Of a stretch of DNA of 64,000 nucleotides, positions 15,859 through 23,209 are shown one piece after another. The notes below the pieces were generated by a model that was given only the letters and a program-made list of their open reading frames with translations, did no database searches and had not been told where the DNA came from. How positions within the stretch are numbered: the stretch's first letter is position 1; the number at the start of each line of letters is the position of its first letter. Both the position numbers and the translations under genes were made by a program. Source of the stretch: an uncultured Pelagimonas sp. (GTDB lineage Bacteria > Pseudomonadota > Alphaproteobacteria > Rhodobacterales > Rhodobacteraceae); assembly GCF_947498515.1 (NCBI RefSeq), contig NZ_CANMKO010000015.1, positions 22,406-86,405 of the forward strand, given 5' to 3'.

Positions 15859-15925
15859 TATCCGATATTTCGGACAGTCAACGTCCGAAATAAAGGACGT
15901 GCGGTTTTATCCGATATGTCGGATA
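15859..15925. promoter_or_regulatory. Divergent operator pair O1 and O2
   Basis: O1 at 15859-15876 and O2 at 15908-15925 are each one mismatch away from the palindrome TATCCGATATTTCGGATA. A weaker related palindrome, GTCC-N8-GGAC, lies between them at 15883-15898. They fill the whole 70-bp gap between the leftward Cro-like gene and the rightward repressor gene. Identical sites recur at 17952-17999, so one regulator probably serves both regions. Confidence 0.8.
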
Positions 15926-16251
15926 GTGCCGCTATGGATGAAAGCTACGATATTGCTGCCATGCGCAACCGTTTGAAGGCCAAGCTAGATGAAGCAGGCC
16001 TTTCTATGCGTGCAGCATCCATCAACGCAGGTCTTGGCGCTGGCTGGGTGCAAGCGACTCTGCAAGAGGATGGACCTGAACCCTCTATCGTCAAACTAGC
16101 TCAAATGTGCGCAAAGAATGGAATTAGTCTTCCTTACGTTCTCTTTGGGTTTGAAATGTCTTCGGAAACTCGGCAGATTCTTGAGATGATGGAAAGCGAT
16201 CCTCAAAAGCGCGACGGCCTTTTGGCATTGATGGCGTCTCAGAACCGCTAG
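15916..16251 (+). CDS. Phage repressor-like DNA-binding protein, CI candidate
   Basis: The product has 111 residues. Residues 14-60 read as a XRE-type domain: AAMRNRLKAKLDEAGLSMRAASINAGLGAGWVQATL then EPSIVKLAQMCAKNGIS. The C-terminal 40 residues (LFGFEMSSETRQILEMM) are helical and could dimerise; there is no peptidase domain for RecA-dependent cleavage. The first ATG lies inside operator O2, so ATG 15934 (MDESYDIAAM) or 15961 may be the real start; no strong ribosome site decides this. Divergence from the Cro-like gene supports a lysogeny repressor role. Confidence 0.65.
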   Translation: MSDSAAMDESYDIAAMRNRLKAKLDEAGLSMRAASINAGLGAGWVQATLQEDGPEPSIVKLAQMCAKNGISLPYVLFGFEMSSETRQILEMMESDPQKRDGLLALMASQNR

Positions 16252-16440
16252 AAAGTGTCAGGCGTAAGGAGCGTTTTTCGGCTTCGCTCAACTCTTCCAA
16301 CAGAGCTACAAAAACGCTCACTCGCATTAGTCAATTCCTATTTTTGTGTCAGCCGTCACAACCTATGGTTATCTGAGGCTTGAATCGATACGTCAAGCGA
16401 CATAGATATGTTTCCTGAATTTAGGAACGCAGGTGTTTTA

Positions 16441-17178
16441 ATGATTGGCTTTAGAGGGCGCTTAGAGCGCGCCATTTCAGGCAATTCCGAATATAAAAAC
16501 AACGTTTGGAAACTGTCCGAAGATGCGGGATTGGGAACCAAAACCGTCTACAACATACTGAATGATGACAGGCTGGATACCTCGAAAACAGGTCCGGGGT
16601 TCTTTGGGATCTCAAGGGTCGCAAACCTGTTAGGGGTATCGCTAGATGGGCTTGCAGGCATGTCTCAACACTCCATCTCAACACCAGATAACAACCTTCA
16701 GACGGCCCTTTCCCAACACGCCTTAGAAACCATCGCTAGTCAAATGAATGATGGTTCCGACAACCTTTCTGCTGATTTTCTACTTAGGATTTACGCAAAA
16801 TCAGGCGGTCGGATCGAAGCATTTTCAAAATACTTCGATCGTTGCGACCAGTACCTTCCTCCAGCTATGGAAGACCACTACTCTAGAGTTAAAATCGTTG
16901 GGACCAAGAGCCTTTCTGCGATCACCATGGGGACCCCGTCACAACCTTTGCTGCAAGAAGCTCTTAAAAACATGGGCGACAAGGACCTGCAAGCCAGAGT
17001 TATTCAAGACTACCGGAACGCCATGCAGCGCGGAACCCTAGTGACCGTAGAGACCTTGGATATCCAGATGCCAAACCACCCGGTTCGGGTCAAAATGGAC
17101 TTCATAAGGGTCCTATTGGCGGTCAAGGACGCCGCTTCGAACCAAACGCTTCTAAACTTCTCGCTTCTCGTAGTTTGA
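16441..17178 (+). CDS. HTH-domain regulator-like protein in lysogeny region
   Basis: The product has 245 residues from ATG 16441 (MIGFRGRLERAIS); an ATG at 16408 would add 11 residues. The N-terminal 60 residues look like a XRE helix-turn-helix: KNNVWKLSEDAGLGTKTVYNIL, then FGISRVANLLGVSLDGLAGM. The C-terminal 150 residues have alternating strands and helices (VKIVGTKSLSAITMGTP, TLVTVETLDIQMPNHPVRV) and could be a PAS-like sensor. It sits between the two operator regions and its end overlaps the convergent gene by 27 bp. Its target is unknown. Confidence 0.6.
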   Translation: MIGFRGRLERAISGNSEYKNNVWKLSEDAGLGTKTVYNILNDDRLDTSKTGPGFFGISRVANLLGVSLDGLAGMSQHSISTPDNNLQTALSQHALETIASQMNDGSDNLSADFLLRIYAKSGGRIEAFSKYFDRCDQYLPPAMEDHYSRVKIVGTKSLSAITMGTPSQPLLQEALKNMGDKDLQARVIQDYRNAMQRGTLVTVETLDIQMPNHPVRVKMDFIRVLLAVKDAASNQTLLNFSLLVV

Positions 17179-17859
17179 AGACGATGTTTGCAACACGGTT
17201 CGTATAGTCGCCTCGCAGCTGGTCGATACATCCGATCGAGGAACCGCAACCAACCATTCAGTTCCATTTCTCGGTGGCGGCGGCTTTTCGCCCCAATCAA
17301 ATGGGTTTCCAAAAACACGAGTAAACCCGTAAAGCGAAGAAGCACCTCGCATGACATCTCGTTCCCTGATGAAGCAATAGGTCCAATCCGGGTCCCATTT
17401 TAAGGAAACAGCAGAGTGACCAATTGCGACGAAGGCTCGGAGCGCTGGAAGCGACCCACGAAACTGCCTGCTAACGAACAGATCACCAAAATACACCAGT
17501 CGCCCCCTCAACTCCCTATCAACCATAGGGAGAGAGTGAGTAATCTCACCATGTCGACCGTAGTGCCTTTTGAATAACCTAGACCAATACTGAGTTACTT
17601 CCTCATCGAGGAGATCCTCAAGTTTCGCACACCCAACAAACGCTGGTACTCCATTTTTCCTGGCAACCAACCACAATGAGTTCGCTCTGGTAAAATCGTT
17701 TTGCAGAGGAGAGTTCATCGACGTGAGGTATGGCTTTTCAGCTTCCGCAACTATCCCCTCGACGTCCGCTAACTCCGTCACCTCTTCCACAGAGAACCCC
17801 TTGCTCTCCAAATAACTGGAGAGGCGGCCGATCCTTTTTGCCGTACTGACTATAGACAT
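17152..17859 (-). CDS. Accessory protein with GNAT-like acyltransferase fold, function unknown
   Basis: The product has 235 residues. The segment RLVYFGDLFVSRQFRGSLPA then ALRAFVAIGHSAVSLKW, followed by TYCFIRERDVMRGASSLYGF, follows the order of a GNAT core (motif A-like strand, a QFRGS turn in the acyl-CoA loop position, then a strand-helix with an aromatic). The N-terminal 60 residues and the C-terminus (WGEKPPPPRNGTEWLVAVP) are not recognised. The gene is single, oriented against the lysogeny genes, and its promoter region contains operators O3 and O4, so it may be expressed in the lysogen as an added (moron) gene. Confidence 0.5.
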   Translation of the reverse strand: MSIVSTAKRIGRLSSYLESKGFSVEEVTELADVEGIVAEAEKPYLTSMNSPLQNDFTRANSLWLVARKNGVPAFVGCAKLEDLLDEEVTQYWSRLFKRHYGRHGEITHSLPMVDRELRGRLVYFGDLFVSRQFRGSLPALRAFVAIGHSAVSLKWDPDWTYCFIRERDVMRGASSLYGFTRVFGNPFDWGEKPPPPRNGTEWLVAVPRSDVSTSCEATIRTVLQTSSSNYEKREV

Positions 17860-17951
17860 TTTTTCCCCATTTTTCTGTCCGGTTTAACCGATTGATTTTT
17901 AGAGAAGATGCAAGCCACCACCCGCAATTCGAGCACGCGTTAACCATGATG

Positions 17952-17999
17952 TATATGATATTTCGGATATTGCATGTTGACTATCCGATATTTCGGATA
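17952..17999. promoter_or_regulatory. Divergent operator pair O3 and O4
   Basis: O4 at 17982-17999 is a perfect TATCCGATATTTCGGATA palindrome, and O3 at 17952-17969 matches it at 16 of 18 positions. They lie between the leftward accessory gene (start 17859) and the rightward early operon (start 18037). The 30-bp centre spacing is close to three helical turns. The same sequence at O1/O2 links this second promoter region to the lysogeny switch. Confidence 0.8.
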
Positions 18000-18036
18000 C
18001 TATCACTGACACAACTACCGTGTCAGGAGAATGGTA

Positions 18037-18354
18037 ATGTTCCAATACCCCAGTGGTCGCATTTCGACCCATATCCCCGCCAGTATTCGCCCGTGGTTGG
18101 TTGTGCCAAAATCTGGCGACATACCGCACCCGGTTCTAATCCAAGATGCTTGGCTGCGCGCCAAAGAATGCCAAACTCTAGAAGATGGCACTTCAGCCCG
18201 AATCCCACCTGAACAGCTTGCCCGGTTGGAGGCATCCATCAATGGCACGCCCCTGTCCAAGGCCGGTTCAGCCGAAATCTTTTTCCTGTCCCGCCACAAC
18301 AACCTTTGCCGCAAGCTTGGCTACTTGGCCCGCTTGAAAGGCGGTGCGCAATGA
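18037..18354 (+). CDS. Hypothetical phage early protein
   Basis: The product has 105 residues. Start ATG 18037 is chosen because AGGAG at 18025-18029 stands 7 bases before it, whereas ATG 18031 is too close. The sequence MFQYPSGRISTHIPASIRPW has no membrane segment or recognised motif, and the middle (PPEQLARLEASINGTPLSKA) is helical. It is the first gene of the plus-strand early operon behind O4 and overlaps the following HTH gene by 4 bp (ATGA). Confidence 0.6.
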   Translation: MFQYPSGRISTHIPASIRPWLVVPKSGDIPHPVLIQDAWLRAKECQTLEDGTSARIPPEQLARLEASINGTPLSKAGSAEIFFLSRHNNLCRKLGYLARLKGGAQ

Positions 18355-18701
18355 GCCATCCAACTGACACGCATGTTGGCAAGCGCATTCGGCATCAGCG
18401 CTGGCTTGCGGGACTAACCCAGCAACAGCTCGCAGACGCCTGCGGCATCAAGTTTCAGCAAATCCAGAAATACGAAACCGGGGCCAATCGGGTTGCCGCC
18501 TCGCGCCTCAAGGAAATTGCCGACGCTCTGAACGTTTCGATCGCCTTCTTCTTTGAAGGGCTTGATGCAGAGACCCCGACCCTCGAACCCGAAAACCAGG
18601 TTGAAGCTGCACTCATCCGTCTGTTTCGACAAATCCCATCATCTGGCGCGCGCCAAAACGTTTTGCGCTTGGCGCGGGACTTGACCGGGGCAACCACATG
18701 A
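18351..18701 (+). CDS. XRE-family HTH transcriptional regulator
   Basis: The product has 116 residues from ATG 18351. The domain is VGKRIRHQRWLAGLTQQQLA, then ACGIKFQQIQKYETGANRV and RLKEIADALNVSIAFFFEG: a textbook five-helix XRE fold with the QQL-K-F-Q-Q-I-Q recognition region. The C-terminal 40 residues are helical and would dimerise. The type is very common in alphaproteobacterial chromosomes and phages. Coupled by ATGA to genes on both sides. It may modulate excision or early genes. Confidence 0.9.
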   Translation: MSHPTDTHVGKRIRHQRWLAGLTQQQLADACGIKFQQIQKYETGANRVAASRLKEIADALNVSIAFFFEGLDAETPTLEPENQVEAALIRLFRQIPSSGARQNVLRLARDLTGATT

Positions 18702-19036
18702 CCGCCCTCTCCTCCTCCCTTGGGGCGGTCACCAGCGGCGAGGGTGTGCCGTACTCACATGCCCTCGCCCAAGAACCGGACCCCGTCACGTTGCGGACAG
18801 GCATTGCCTTGCTTCAGGATATTCCGGCTGAGCATCAGCTGCTCGCCTTCAAAAACCTGATCCTCAACAATGGCGGCACCTGGACGGTTCCTGAGAACCC
18901 CGTTGCTCATCAACCCGTGTTGTATGAAGCGCAATATGGCGGCGTGTCGGCCATTGCCTCCGACCCAAGCGAACTGCCCCGCAATTGGATACGCGCCGCG
19001 CTCAACACTTTGTCTGCGCTCGAGCCGATCACATGA
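18698..19036 (+). CDS. Hypothetical phage protein
   Basis: The product has 112 residues and the start overlaps the HTH gene stop as ATGA (18698-18701). It contains IALLQDIPAEHQLLAFKNLILN followed by WTVPENPVAHQPVLYEAQYGG. Nothing points to an enzyme or membrane protein. I do not recognise it. The good operon spacing and ordinary codon use make it likely to be a real gene. Confidence 0.6.
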   Translation: MTALSSSLGAVTSGEGVPYSHALAQEPDPVTLRTGIALLQDIPAEHQLLAFKNLILNNGGTWTVPENPVAHQPVLYEAQYGGVSAIASDPSELPRNWIRAALNTLSALEPIT

Positions 19037-19164
19037 GCCTTCCAGTTCACTCCCCGCATCGTTTTGCGCACCGCCTGTGCCAAGCCTCGGATGCCGGGCA
19101 CCTCGCCGGGGGATGCTCCCTCATGCATTCCCCGGTGCTTTTCGACATTTCCAATATGGGCTGA
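19033..19164 (+). CDS. Possible 43-residue phage peptide
   Basis: An ATG at 19033 overlaps the preceding stop codon as ATGA, continuing the coupled series of three genes. The frame runs 43 codons, begins MSLPVHSPHRFAHRLCQ and has two cysteines. No family is recognised and the codon pattern is not distinctive, so this could be a chance frame; the coupling is the only support. Confidence 0.35.
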   Translation: MSLPVHSPHRFAHRLCQASDAGHLAGGCSLMHSPVLFDISNMG

Positions 19165-19253
19165 CGCCACCAGCCCATTCGACGGCGCGCACGGCAAACA
19201 CACTCACACTCACGGACAAATGCCGTGCGCGCAAAAGCCCAAACGAGGATCAC

Positions 19254-19475
19254 ATGACTCTGATCTCACACATCCCAAAAACCCGCGAAAACCGCGACGA
19301 CAGCCTGATCCGCCTCCGCGATCCAGTCGCTCGGAGCTACCTGCACCTCTCCGGATCCGGCACGACCAAAGACATCAACTATTCGTGGCTTGGATCGCGG
19401 GCCCAGGCAAAGCGCCTGCAGGCCCAAGCCGAAAGGCGCGGCCAAGATTGGCCATTTTGCAAAGTTCACCGCTGA
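19254..19475 (+). CDS. Small hypothetical phage protein
   Basis: The product has 73 residues, starting at the ATG preceded by GAGGA with 4-bp spacing. A longer overlapping frame that begins at 18870 is rejected because its first part runs antiphase to the genes upstream. The protein is basic and helical (MTLISHIPKTRENRDDSL, then SWLGSRAQAKRLQAQAERRG). No function is suggested. Confidence 0.5.
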   Translation: MTLISHIPKTRENRDDSLIRLRDPVARSYLHLSGSGTTKDINYSWLGSRAQAKRLQAQAERRGQDWPFCKVHR

Positions 19476-19618
19476 CAGTTTCGGATCATTCCATCAACAC
19501 CCTCTCGGTCAGCGGCCTGATCCACCGCGCACCCGAGATGACAACATGAAAGATCTCTTGCTTGGCGGCAGCCCCCGGCCCTTGGGCAAGGCGCGGGGAT
19601 CACATCAAAGGAAACCAA

Positions 19619-19765
19619 ATGTCACGATTTCACTTTTCCCCCAGCGGGTTGTTCACTTTGGCCGTCTTGATCGGCAGCGCAACCCTGGCAACCATTGGCC
19701 TGCCCTATGCATTCTGGAAGCTGGTCGCGTGGGTCAACAGCCTTGGCCCATGGTGGCCGCTGTGA
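19619..19765 (+). CDS. Small phage membrane protein
   Basis: The product has 48 residues, starting at an ATG preceded by AGGAAA. The sequence has one hydrophobic stretch (LFTLAVLIGSATLATIGLPY) and ends in a tryptophan-rich LVAWVNSLGPWWPL. It would span or insert in the inner membrane. The stop overlaps the next gene's GTG start as GTGA. Role unknown. Confidence 0.55.
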   Translation: MSRFHFSPSGLFTLAVLIGSATLATIGLPYAFWKLVAWVNSLGPWWPL

Positions 19766-20064
19766 GCGTTTATGTCGACAAACCGCAGCACCGCGTCGGC
19801 CGAATGATCATGTGTCACATGCTGGCTGATAGCATGGCCGAACTGCTTGCCATGGCCGACACCATCGGAGTCGACCGAAAGTGGTTCCAACCCCAAAGCC
19901 ACCCACATTTCGACATCTGCAAATCCAAACGCGCCTTGGCTGTCAAAGCCGGTGCGATCGAAGTCGACCGTCTCACCCTAGTCGATGTCAAACGCCGCTA
20001 CCGCAAGAAATGGTTCGCCGACCTGGACGAACGCGCGGCCGTCGTGGCTGCCACACTCACCTGA
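19762..20064 (+). CDS. DUF4031 domain protein
   Basis: The product has 100 residues, starting at GTG 19762 which overlaps the previous stop (GTGA); a longer frame from 19547 has no support before this point. Conserved DUF4031 features are VYVDKPQHRVGRMIMCHMLADS, AELLAMADTIGVDRKWFQ and the HPHFDICKSKRALAVKAGA block. The family's role is not known; it occurs frequently in phages and mobile elements. Neighbours are a small membrane gene and the excisionase-like gene. Confidence 0.82.
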   Translation: MSVYVDKPQHRVGRMIMCHMLADSMAELLAMADTIGVDRKWFQPQSHPHFDICKSKRALAVKAGAIEVDRLTLVDVKRRYRKKWFADLDERAAVVAATLT

Positions 20065-20085
20065 CCGAACGAAAGGCTTGACGAC

Positions 20086-20340
20086 GTGCCAAAATTTTCG
20101 CCCAACCCAATCTATTTGTCAGAACGTCAGGTGGCTGAATTATTGGGCTACGGCATAGATTGGTTACGCAGACACGCGGCTGAACTTGAGCGGCAGTTTG
20201 GGTTCCCCGGAATCGACCCCGCAATTGGCAAACGTCACCGCCCCTCAATTGAAGCATGGGCGAGTGAACGGAACAACCGCAGTCGCAAGGTCGAACCACC
20301 AAGGCAAAAACCAACACAAGGTAACATCAATGCATTCTGA
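20086..20340 (+). CDS. Excisionase/AlpA-like small HTH protein
   Basis: The product has 84 residues and starts at GTG 20086, preceded by AAAGG. NPIYLSERQVAELLGYGIDWLRRH is the winged-helix MerR-like start used by AlpA and Xis proteins, where LSERQVAELLG forms helices 1 and 2. The wing may be HRPSIEAW. It directly precedes the integrase gene and overlaps it by 11 bp, so it is the likely recombination directionality factor. Confidence 0.75.
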   Translation: MPKFSPNPIYLSERQVAELLGYGIDWLRRHAAELERQFGFPGIDPAIGKRHRPSIEAWASERNNRSRKVEPPRQKPTQGNINAF

Positions 20341-21553
20341 TTTCTCAGAGGCGCTCTGGGACAACAGCGACCCACTTTACGCCCCATTTCTCAAAAAGAA
20401 AAAGGGAAGGTATGCCTATTGGCAGCCTTCCCAGAAATACATCGATCATGGCTGGTCGATCAAAAGCTATCGCCTTCAGGGCGTGATTGGCGACGGCCTG
20501 GATGAAACCCGAGCGAAACAGTGCCGGGAGCTTACACGAGAATTGTGCACCTGGTGGGAAGGCGAAGCGGACACTTCGATCAAAGCGGGAACTTGGGGCT
20601 GGTTGATCAAACGATACTTGACCGATGAGCATTCAGCCATTTTCGAAGTGTCGCCAGCAACGCGCGACGGGTACAAAAAATTCTTACCACGCATCGAGGA
20701 TGCGATAGGAGATGTGGCAATTGATGACACCGATTTCGCCGCGATGGCCTCGTGGCGCAAAGCCATGGAGAGCAAGGGCCGCTCTACCCATTTCGTCAAA
20801 AAATGGTTTCGCCATTTTGGCATCGTGGTCAGCCACGGCATCAAGCTTGAAGTTGAACGTTGTCGCACAATTAAGTCCATCACTCGTGAAATGCGCATCA
20901 CGTCGCCCCCCCGCCGTGCAGTCTATGCTGACAGGTCTCAAATCGAAGCAGTGGTCGCACAAGCCGATGCAGACGGCAAACTCTACCTGTCCCTAGCGGT
21001 GTTATTGCGATTTGAGTTCGCATTACGGGGGGTCGATGTGTACGGTCAGTGGAGCCCTGCAGACGGGCGCGAAGAAGGGATTTTCCATCATGGGCTCATT
21101 TGGAGCGACGGCCTGACCTGGGAAATGATTGAGCCTGATCTCTCCAGTTTTTGCAAAGTCATCAACAAGACCAAAAAAACTTTGCCTGAACCCTACCAAT
21201 TCGATTTGACCGCAACACCACACATCCAAGAACGTTTTGCATCCACCCCTGCCAGTAGACGTTTTGGTCCGGTGATCGTTCTTGAAGATGGAACGCCACC
21301 AAAAAAAGATGTAATTCCTCAATCGTTTAGGCGCATTGCGCGAAACCTCGGGTTTCCAGATTTACAAATTCGCGATGCTCGTTCAGGCGCAATTACGGAA
21401 GCCAAAGCTCTGGTCGATCCGATGACCCTTCGCAACGCGGCGCAACATACCCAAATGCAAACCACAGATATCTACGTCCGAGATAGATCTGAAAGCGCAA
21501 ACAAGGTGGTCAAATTGCGTCAGGAACTCGGGCGCGAATCCAAGGAAAAATGA
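20330..21553 (+). CDS. Tyrosine-type phage integrase
   Basis: The product has 407 residues, starting at ATG 20330 (MHSDFSEALWDN). An in-frame extension to 20186 lies over the excisionase gene and is rejected. Catalytic elements: RFEFALRGVDVYGQW (Arg I), the KVINKTKKTLP strand region (Lys), DLQIRDARSGAITEA (Arg II, in the HxxR position), AAQHTQMQTTDIYVRD with His and the Tyr nucleophile. The N-terminal half is the core-binding domain. The gene points towards a tRNA-His gene, typical of integrases that use tRNA 3' ends as attachment sites. Confidence 0.92.
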   Translation: MHSDFSEALWDNSDPLYAPFLKKKKGRYAYWQPSQKYIDHGWSIKSYRLQGVIGDGLDETRAKQCRELTRELCTWWEGEADTSIKAGTWGWLIKRYLTDEHSAIFEVSPATRDGYKKFLPRIEDAIGDVAIDDTDFAAMASWRKAMESKGRSTHFVKKWFRHFGIVVSHGIKLEVERCRTIKSITREMRITSPPRRAVYADRSQIEAVVAQADADGKLYLSLAVLLRFEFALRGVDVYGQWSPADGREEGIFHHGLIWSDGLTWEMIEPDLSSFCKVINKTKKTLPEPYQFDLTATPHIQERFASTPASRRFGPVIVLEDGTPPKKDVIPQSFRRIARNLGFPDLQIRDARSGAITEAKALVDPMTLRNAAQHTQMQTTDIYVRDRSESANKVVKLRQELGRESKEK

Positions 21554-21557
21554 GGTC

Positions 21558-21588
21558 GAGGGAACTCCGAGGGAACTCCGAGGGAACC
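21558..21588 (+). repeat. Tandem 11-bp repeats after integrase gene
   Basis: GAGGGAACTCC occurs twice in direct succession (21558-21568, 21569-21579) and is followed by a third partial copy GAGGGAACC. It lies 5 bp after the integrase stop and 59 bp from the tRNA 3' end. Such spacing is suitable for integrase arm-type binding sites, although a chance micro-repeat cannot be excluded. Confidence 0.5.
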
Positions 21589-21646
21589 GACACCAATCCA
21601 TGCCACAGGAAGTCGCTAAAAAACCAATAGTGTCATGGGATTGATG

Positions 21647-21723
21647 GTACCACCTCCCCGGCTCGAACGGGGGACCTCCTGATCCACAATCAGGCGCTCT
21701 AACCTACTGAGCTAAGGCGGCAC
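21647..21723 (-). tRNA. tRNA-His (anticodon GTG)
   Basis: On the minus strand the gene folds as a full cloverleaf: D arm GCTCAG...GAGC, anticodon stem CCTGA/TCAGG with loop TTGTGGA giving anticodon GTG, T arm CCCCG with TTCGAGC loop. The acceptor is TGCCGCC/GGTGGTA with an extra 5' G opposite C73, the tRNA-His identity pair. The gene is 77 bases including that G and does not encode CCA. The prophage integrase ends 93 bp from its 3' end, so this is probably the attachment site. Confidence 0.95.
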
Positions 21724-21785
21724 TGGCGGTGGATTTACCCCTAGCCTCCTTTGAATGCAAGAGCGAATTCACGAGAAAATTGATA

Positions 21786-22277
21786 TCATACTTCTGGGGT
21801 TAAATCGATCCGCCAAGCTTGCTCGACCAGATCCACCCCAAAGCTGTGCACCGGCTTGGAACTAAGGAGTTGCCATCCGTTTCTAGCATACAGAGCGCAG
21901 GCCGCTTTGTGGCTTTCGTGGGTCCATAGCTGCATTTCATCATACCCGGAATCGCGGGCAAATTGAGTGCACGCGTCTAGCAAGCGCTGCCCAAGCCCAT
22001 GCCCCCGCGCGTCTTCGACTAAGTAGAACAGTCGCAGTTTGGCGATCTTTGCCGTCACACGAACGCAAAAGACCGACCCAAGCCGCTTGGTGCCCGCCCA
22101 CGCAACAAATGCCCGTTCGCAAGTTTCATCATGCCCTGCTTCAAAATCCGTCAAAATTTGCGCAACTAAAACGGCAAAGGTGTCGTCAAACCCTTCTGAT
22201 GAGGCATAGGCTTGACCGTGCTGATCAACCAACCATTCTGCGTCACCGGGCCCAAGGCCTCTCAATTCTATATCCAT
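21786..22277 (-). CDS. GNAT-family N-acetyltransferase
   Basis: The product has 163 residues. The GNAT core is AKLRLFYLVEDARGHGLGQRLLDACTQF (acyl-CoA loop ARGHGLGQ near residues 88-96), followed by YDEMQLWTHESHKAACALYARNGWQLL, a typical motif B. It would transfer an acyl group to an unknown small molecule or peptide. It is the first chromosomal gene beyond the tRNA-His attachment region and is transcribed towards it. Confidence 0.88.
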   Translation of the reverse strand: MDIELRGLGPGDAEWLVDQHGQAYASSEGFDDTFAVLVAQILTDFEAGHDETCERAFVAWAGTKRLGSVFCVRVTAKIAKLRLFYLVEDARGHGLGQRLLDACTQFARDSGYDEMQLWTHESHKAACALYARNGWQLLSSKPVHSFGVDLVEQAWRIDLTPEV

Positions 22278-22370
22278 ATCTCAAACTTACCGCTGTACGC
22301 TTGCAACTCAAGCCTCTTGGCTTTACCCCCTGAACCCCGCAGTATGGGCCAAACAGAATTGGACAAGACC

Positions 22371-22559
22371 ATGGGTATCAACACCGAACGCGAGATCGAA
22401 GCCAACCTTCAAATTGGCCCGACGGACCAGGGAATGATCCGCTTGTTCATTTTTGCCGGTGACATGGAAATCCCCATGGATTTTGAACCTGATGAGGCTG
22501 AAGAGATCATTGAAGAGCTAAAATCAGCCATCGCCACGGCCCAAAAGGTTCGCAAGTAA
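22371..22559 (+). CDS. DUF6324 family protein
   Basis: The product has 62 residues. It has the characteristic MGINTEREIEANLQIGPTDQG, IPMDFEPDEAEEIIEELK pattern of a small acidic family widespread in Rhodobacteraceae. An ATG at 22344 would add nine residues. Function is not known. It is divergent from the GNAT gene, with no clear operon partner. Confidence 0.8.
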   Translation: MGINTEREIEANLQIGPTDQGMIRLFIFAGDMEIPMDFEPDEAEEIIEELKSAIATAQKVRK

Positions 22560-22586
22560 CCCGTTTCGCGGTGTTACAATTGAGGC

Positions 22587-23060
22587 TTAATCGGCACCCA
22601 AAAGGCCCGACAACCTTGGGTCACGCAAGGATTGCAACCGTCGCGCTGCGTGAAAGGCGAATTTCCGGACAAGCTTATTGCGCCGCGCCCCGGCCAATTT
22701 GTCTTCGGGGGACATACGCAAAATTTCCGCATCATAACCATCGGCGATGATCAGGCCGGTGTCCTCTGGTAACAAATCGACATCAAAATCCTGATCCACA
22801 GCCCAAAAATAGCGGTCACACCATTCCAAATAACCCTGCCATTTGCCGTCGCTCATAAAATCGGCGCGGCTGGATTTGCACTCGACAATCCACAGCTCCC
22901 CCTTGGGGCCAAGGGCCATGACATCCACCCGCAAGCCACGATCAGGAACAAATTCCTCAATCGTTGCATAGCCATGGCTGGCCAAATGGCGCGCCACGCC
23001 GCGTGCCAAAACCTGACCGGGTTGCATGTTTTCGAATTCTGACAGATTGCGCGTATCCAT
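22587..23060 (-). CDS. mmcB: MmcB family DNA repair protein
   Basis: The product has 157 residues starting at ATG 23060 (MDTRNLSEFE). It carries a PD-(D/E)xK nuclease-like core: LRVDVMALGPKGELWIVECKSS, then RADFMSDGKWQGYLEWCDRYFWAV, with E-x-K in VECKSS and D in RVDVM. MmcB is associated with DNA-repair and mutagenesis regulons in alphaproteobacteria. The longer frame to 23108 lacks support. Confidence 0.85.
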   Translation of the reverse strand: MDTRNLSEFENMQPGQVLARGVARHLASHGYATIEEFVPDRGLRVDVMALGPKGELWIVECKSSRADFMSDGKWQGYLEWCDRYFWAVDQDFDVDLLPEDTGLIIADGYDAEILRMSPEDKLAGARRNKLVRKFAFHAARRLQSLRDPRLSGLLGAD

Positions 23061-23145
23061 GGCAAACAATATGAACATTTCATGAACAAAAACAAGCCAA
23101 CATCCCAAACTGTATAGGAGATGAGTGGTTAGAAAAGTTTGACCC

Positions 23146-23198
23146 TTGACAGGATACCATTTAGCACCCTATCGATAGGATACCAAATAGAATCCTAT
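23146..23198 (+). promoter_or_regulatory. Promoter with overlapping operators for cupin-ArsR operon
   Basis: TTGACA (23146-23151) and TATCGA (23170-23175) make a -35/-10 pair with 18-bp spacing. The region also contains the palindrome CCTATCGATAGG (23168-23179), an inverted repeat ATAGGAT-N10-ATCCTAT (23175-23198), and two direct copies of AGGATACCA (23151, 23178). Such overlap suits an ArsR repressor, which is the operon's second gene. Confidence 0.65.
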
Positions 23199-23209
23199 TG
23201 GAGGTCTAC

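Larger units (their letters stand above)
1..21646. mobile_element. Siphovirus-type prophage, left end outside window
   Basis: A continuous set of phage genes runs from the cut tape measure gene at the left edge to an integrase that ends 93 bp before a tRNA-His gene. Structural, packaging and replication genes are on the minus strand. Early and integration genes are on the plus strand, with repressor-type operators at the divergence. The tail genes resemble those of Rhodobacter gene transfer agent, but the terminase small subunit, HNH nuclease, own replication genes, repressor and integrase argue for a genuine temperate phage. No key gene seen here is visibly broken. The right boundary is inferred from the tRNA; the attachment repeat cannot be confirmed because the other end is missing. 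Confidence 0.93.

Noticed and set aside
18870..19253. First part of a 201-codon frame over the small early genes
   Set aside because: It runs out of phase over the 18698 gene and only its end from 19254 has a ribosome-binding site.
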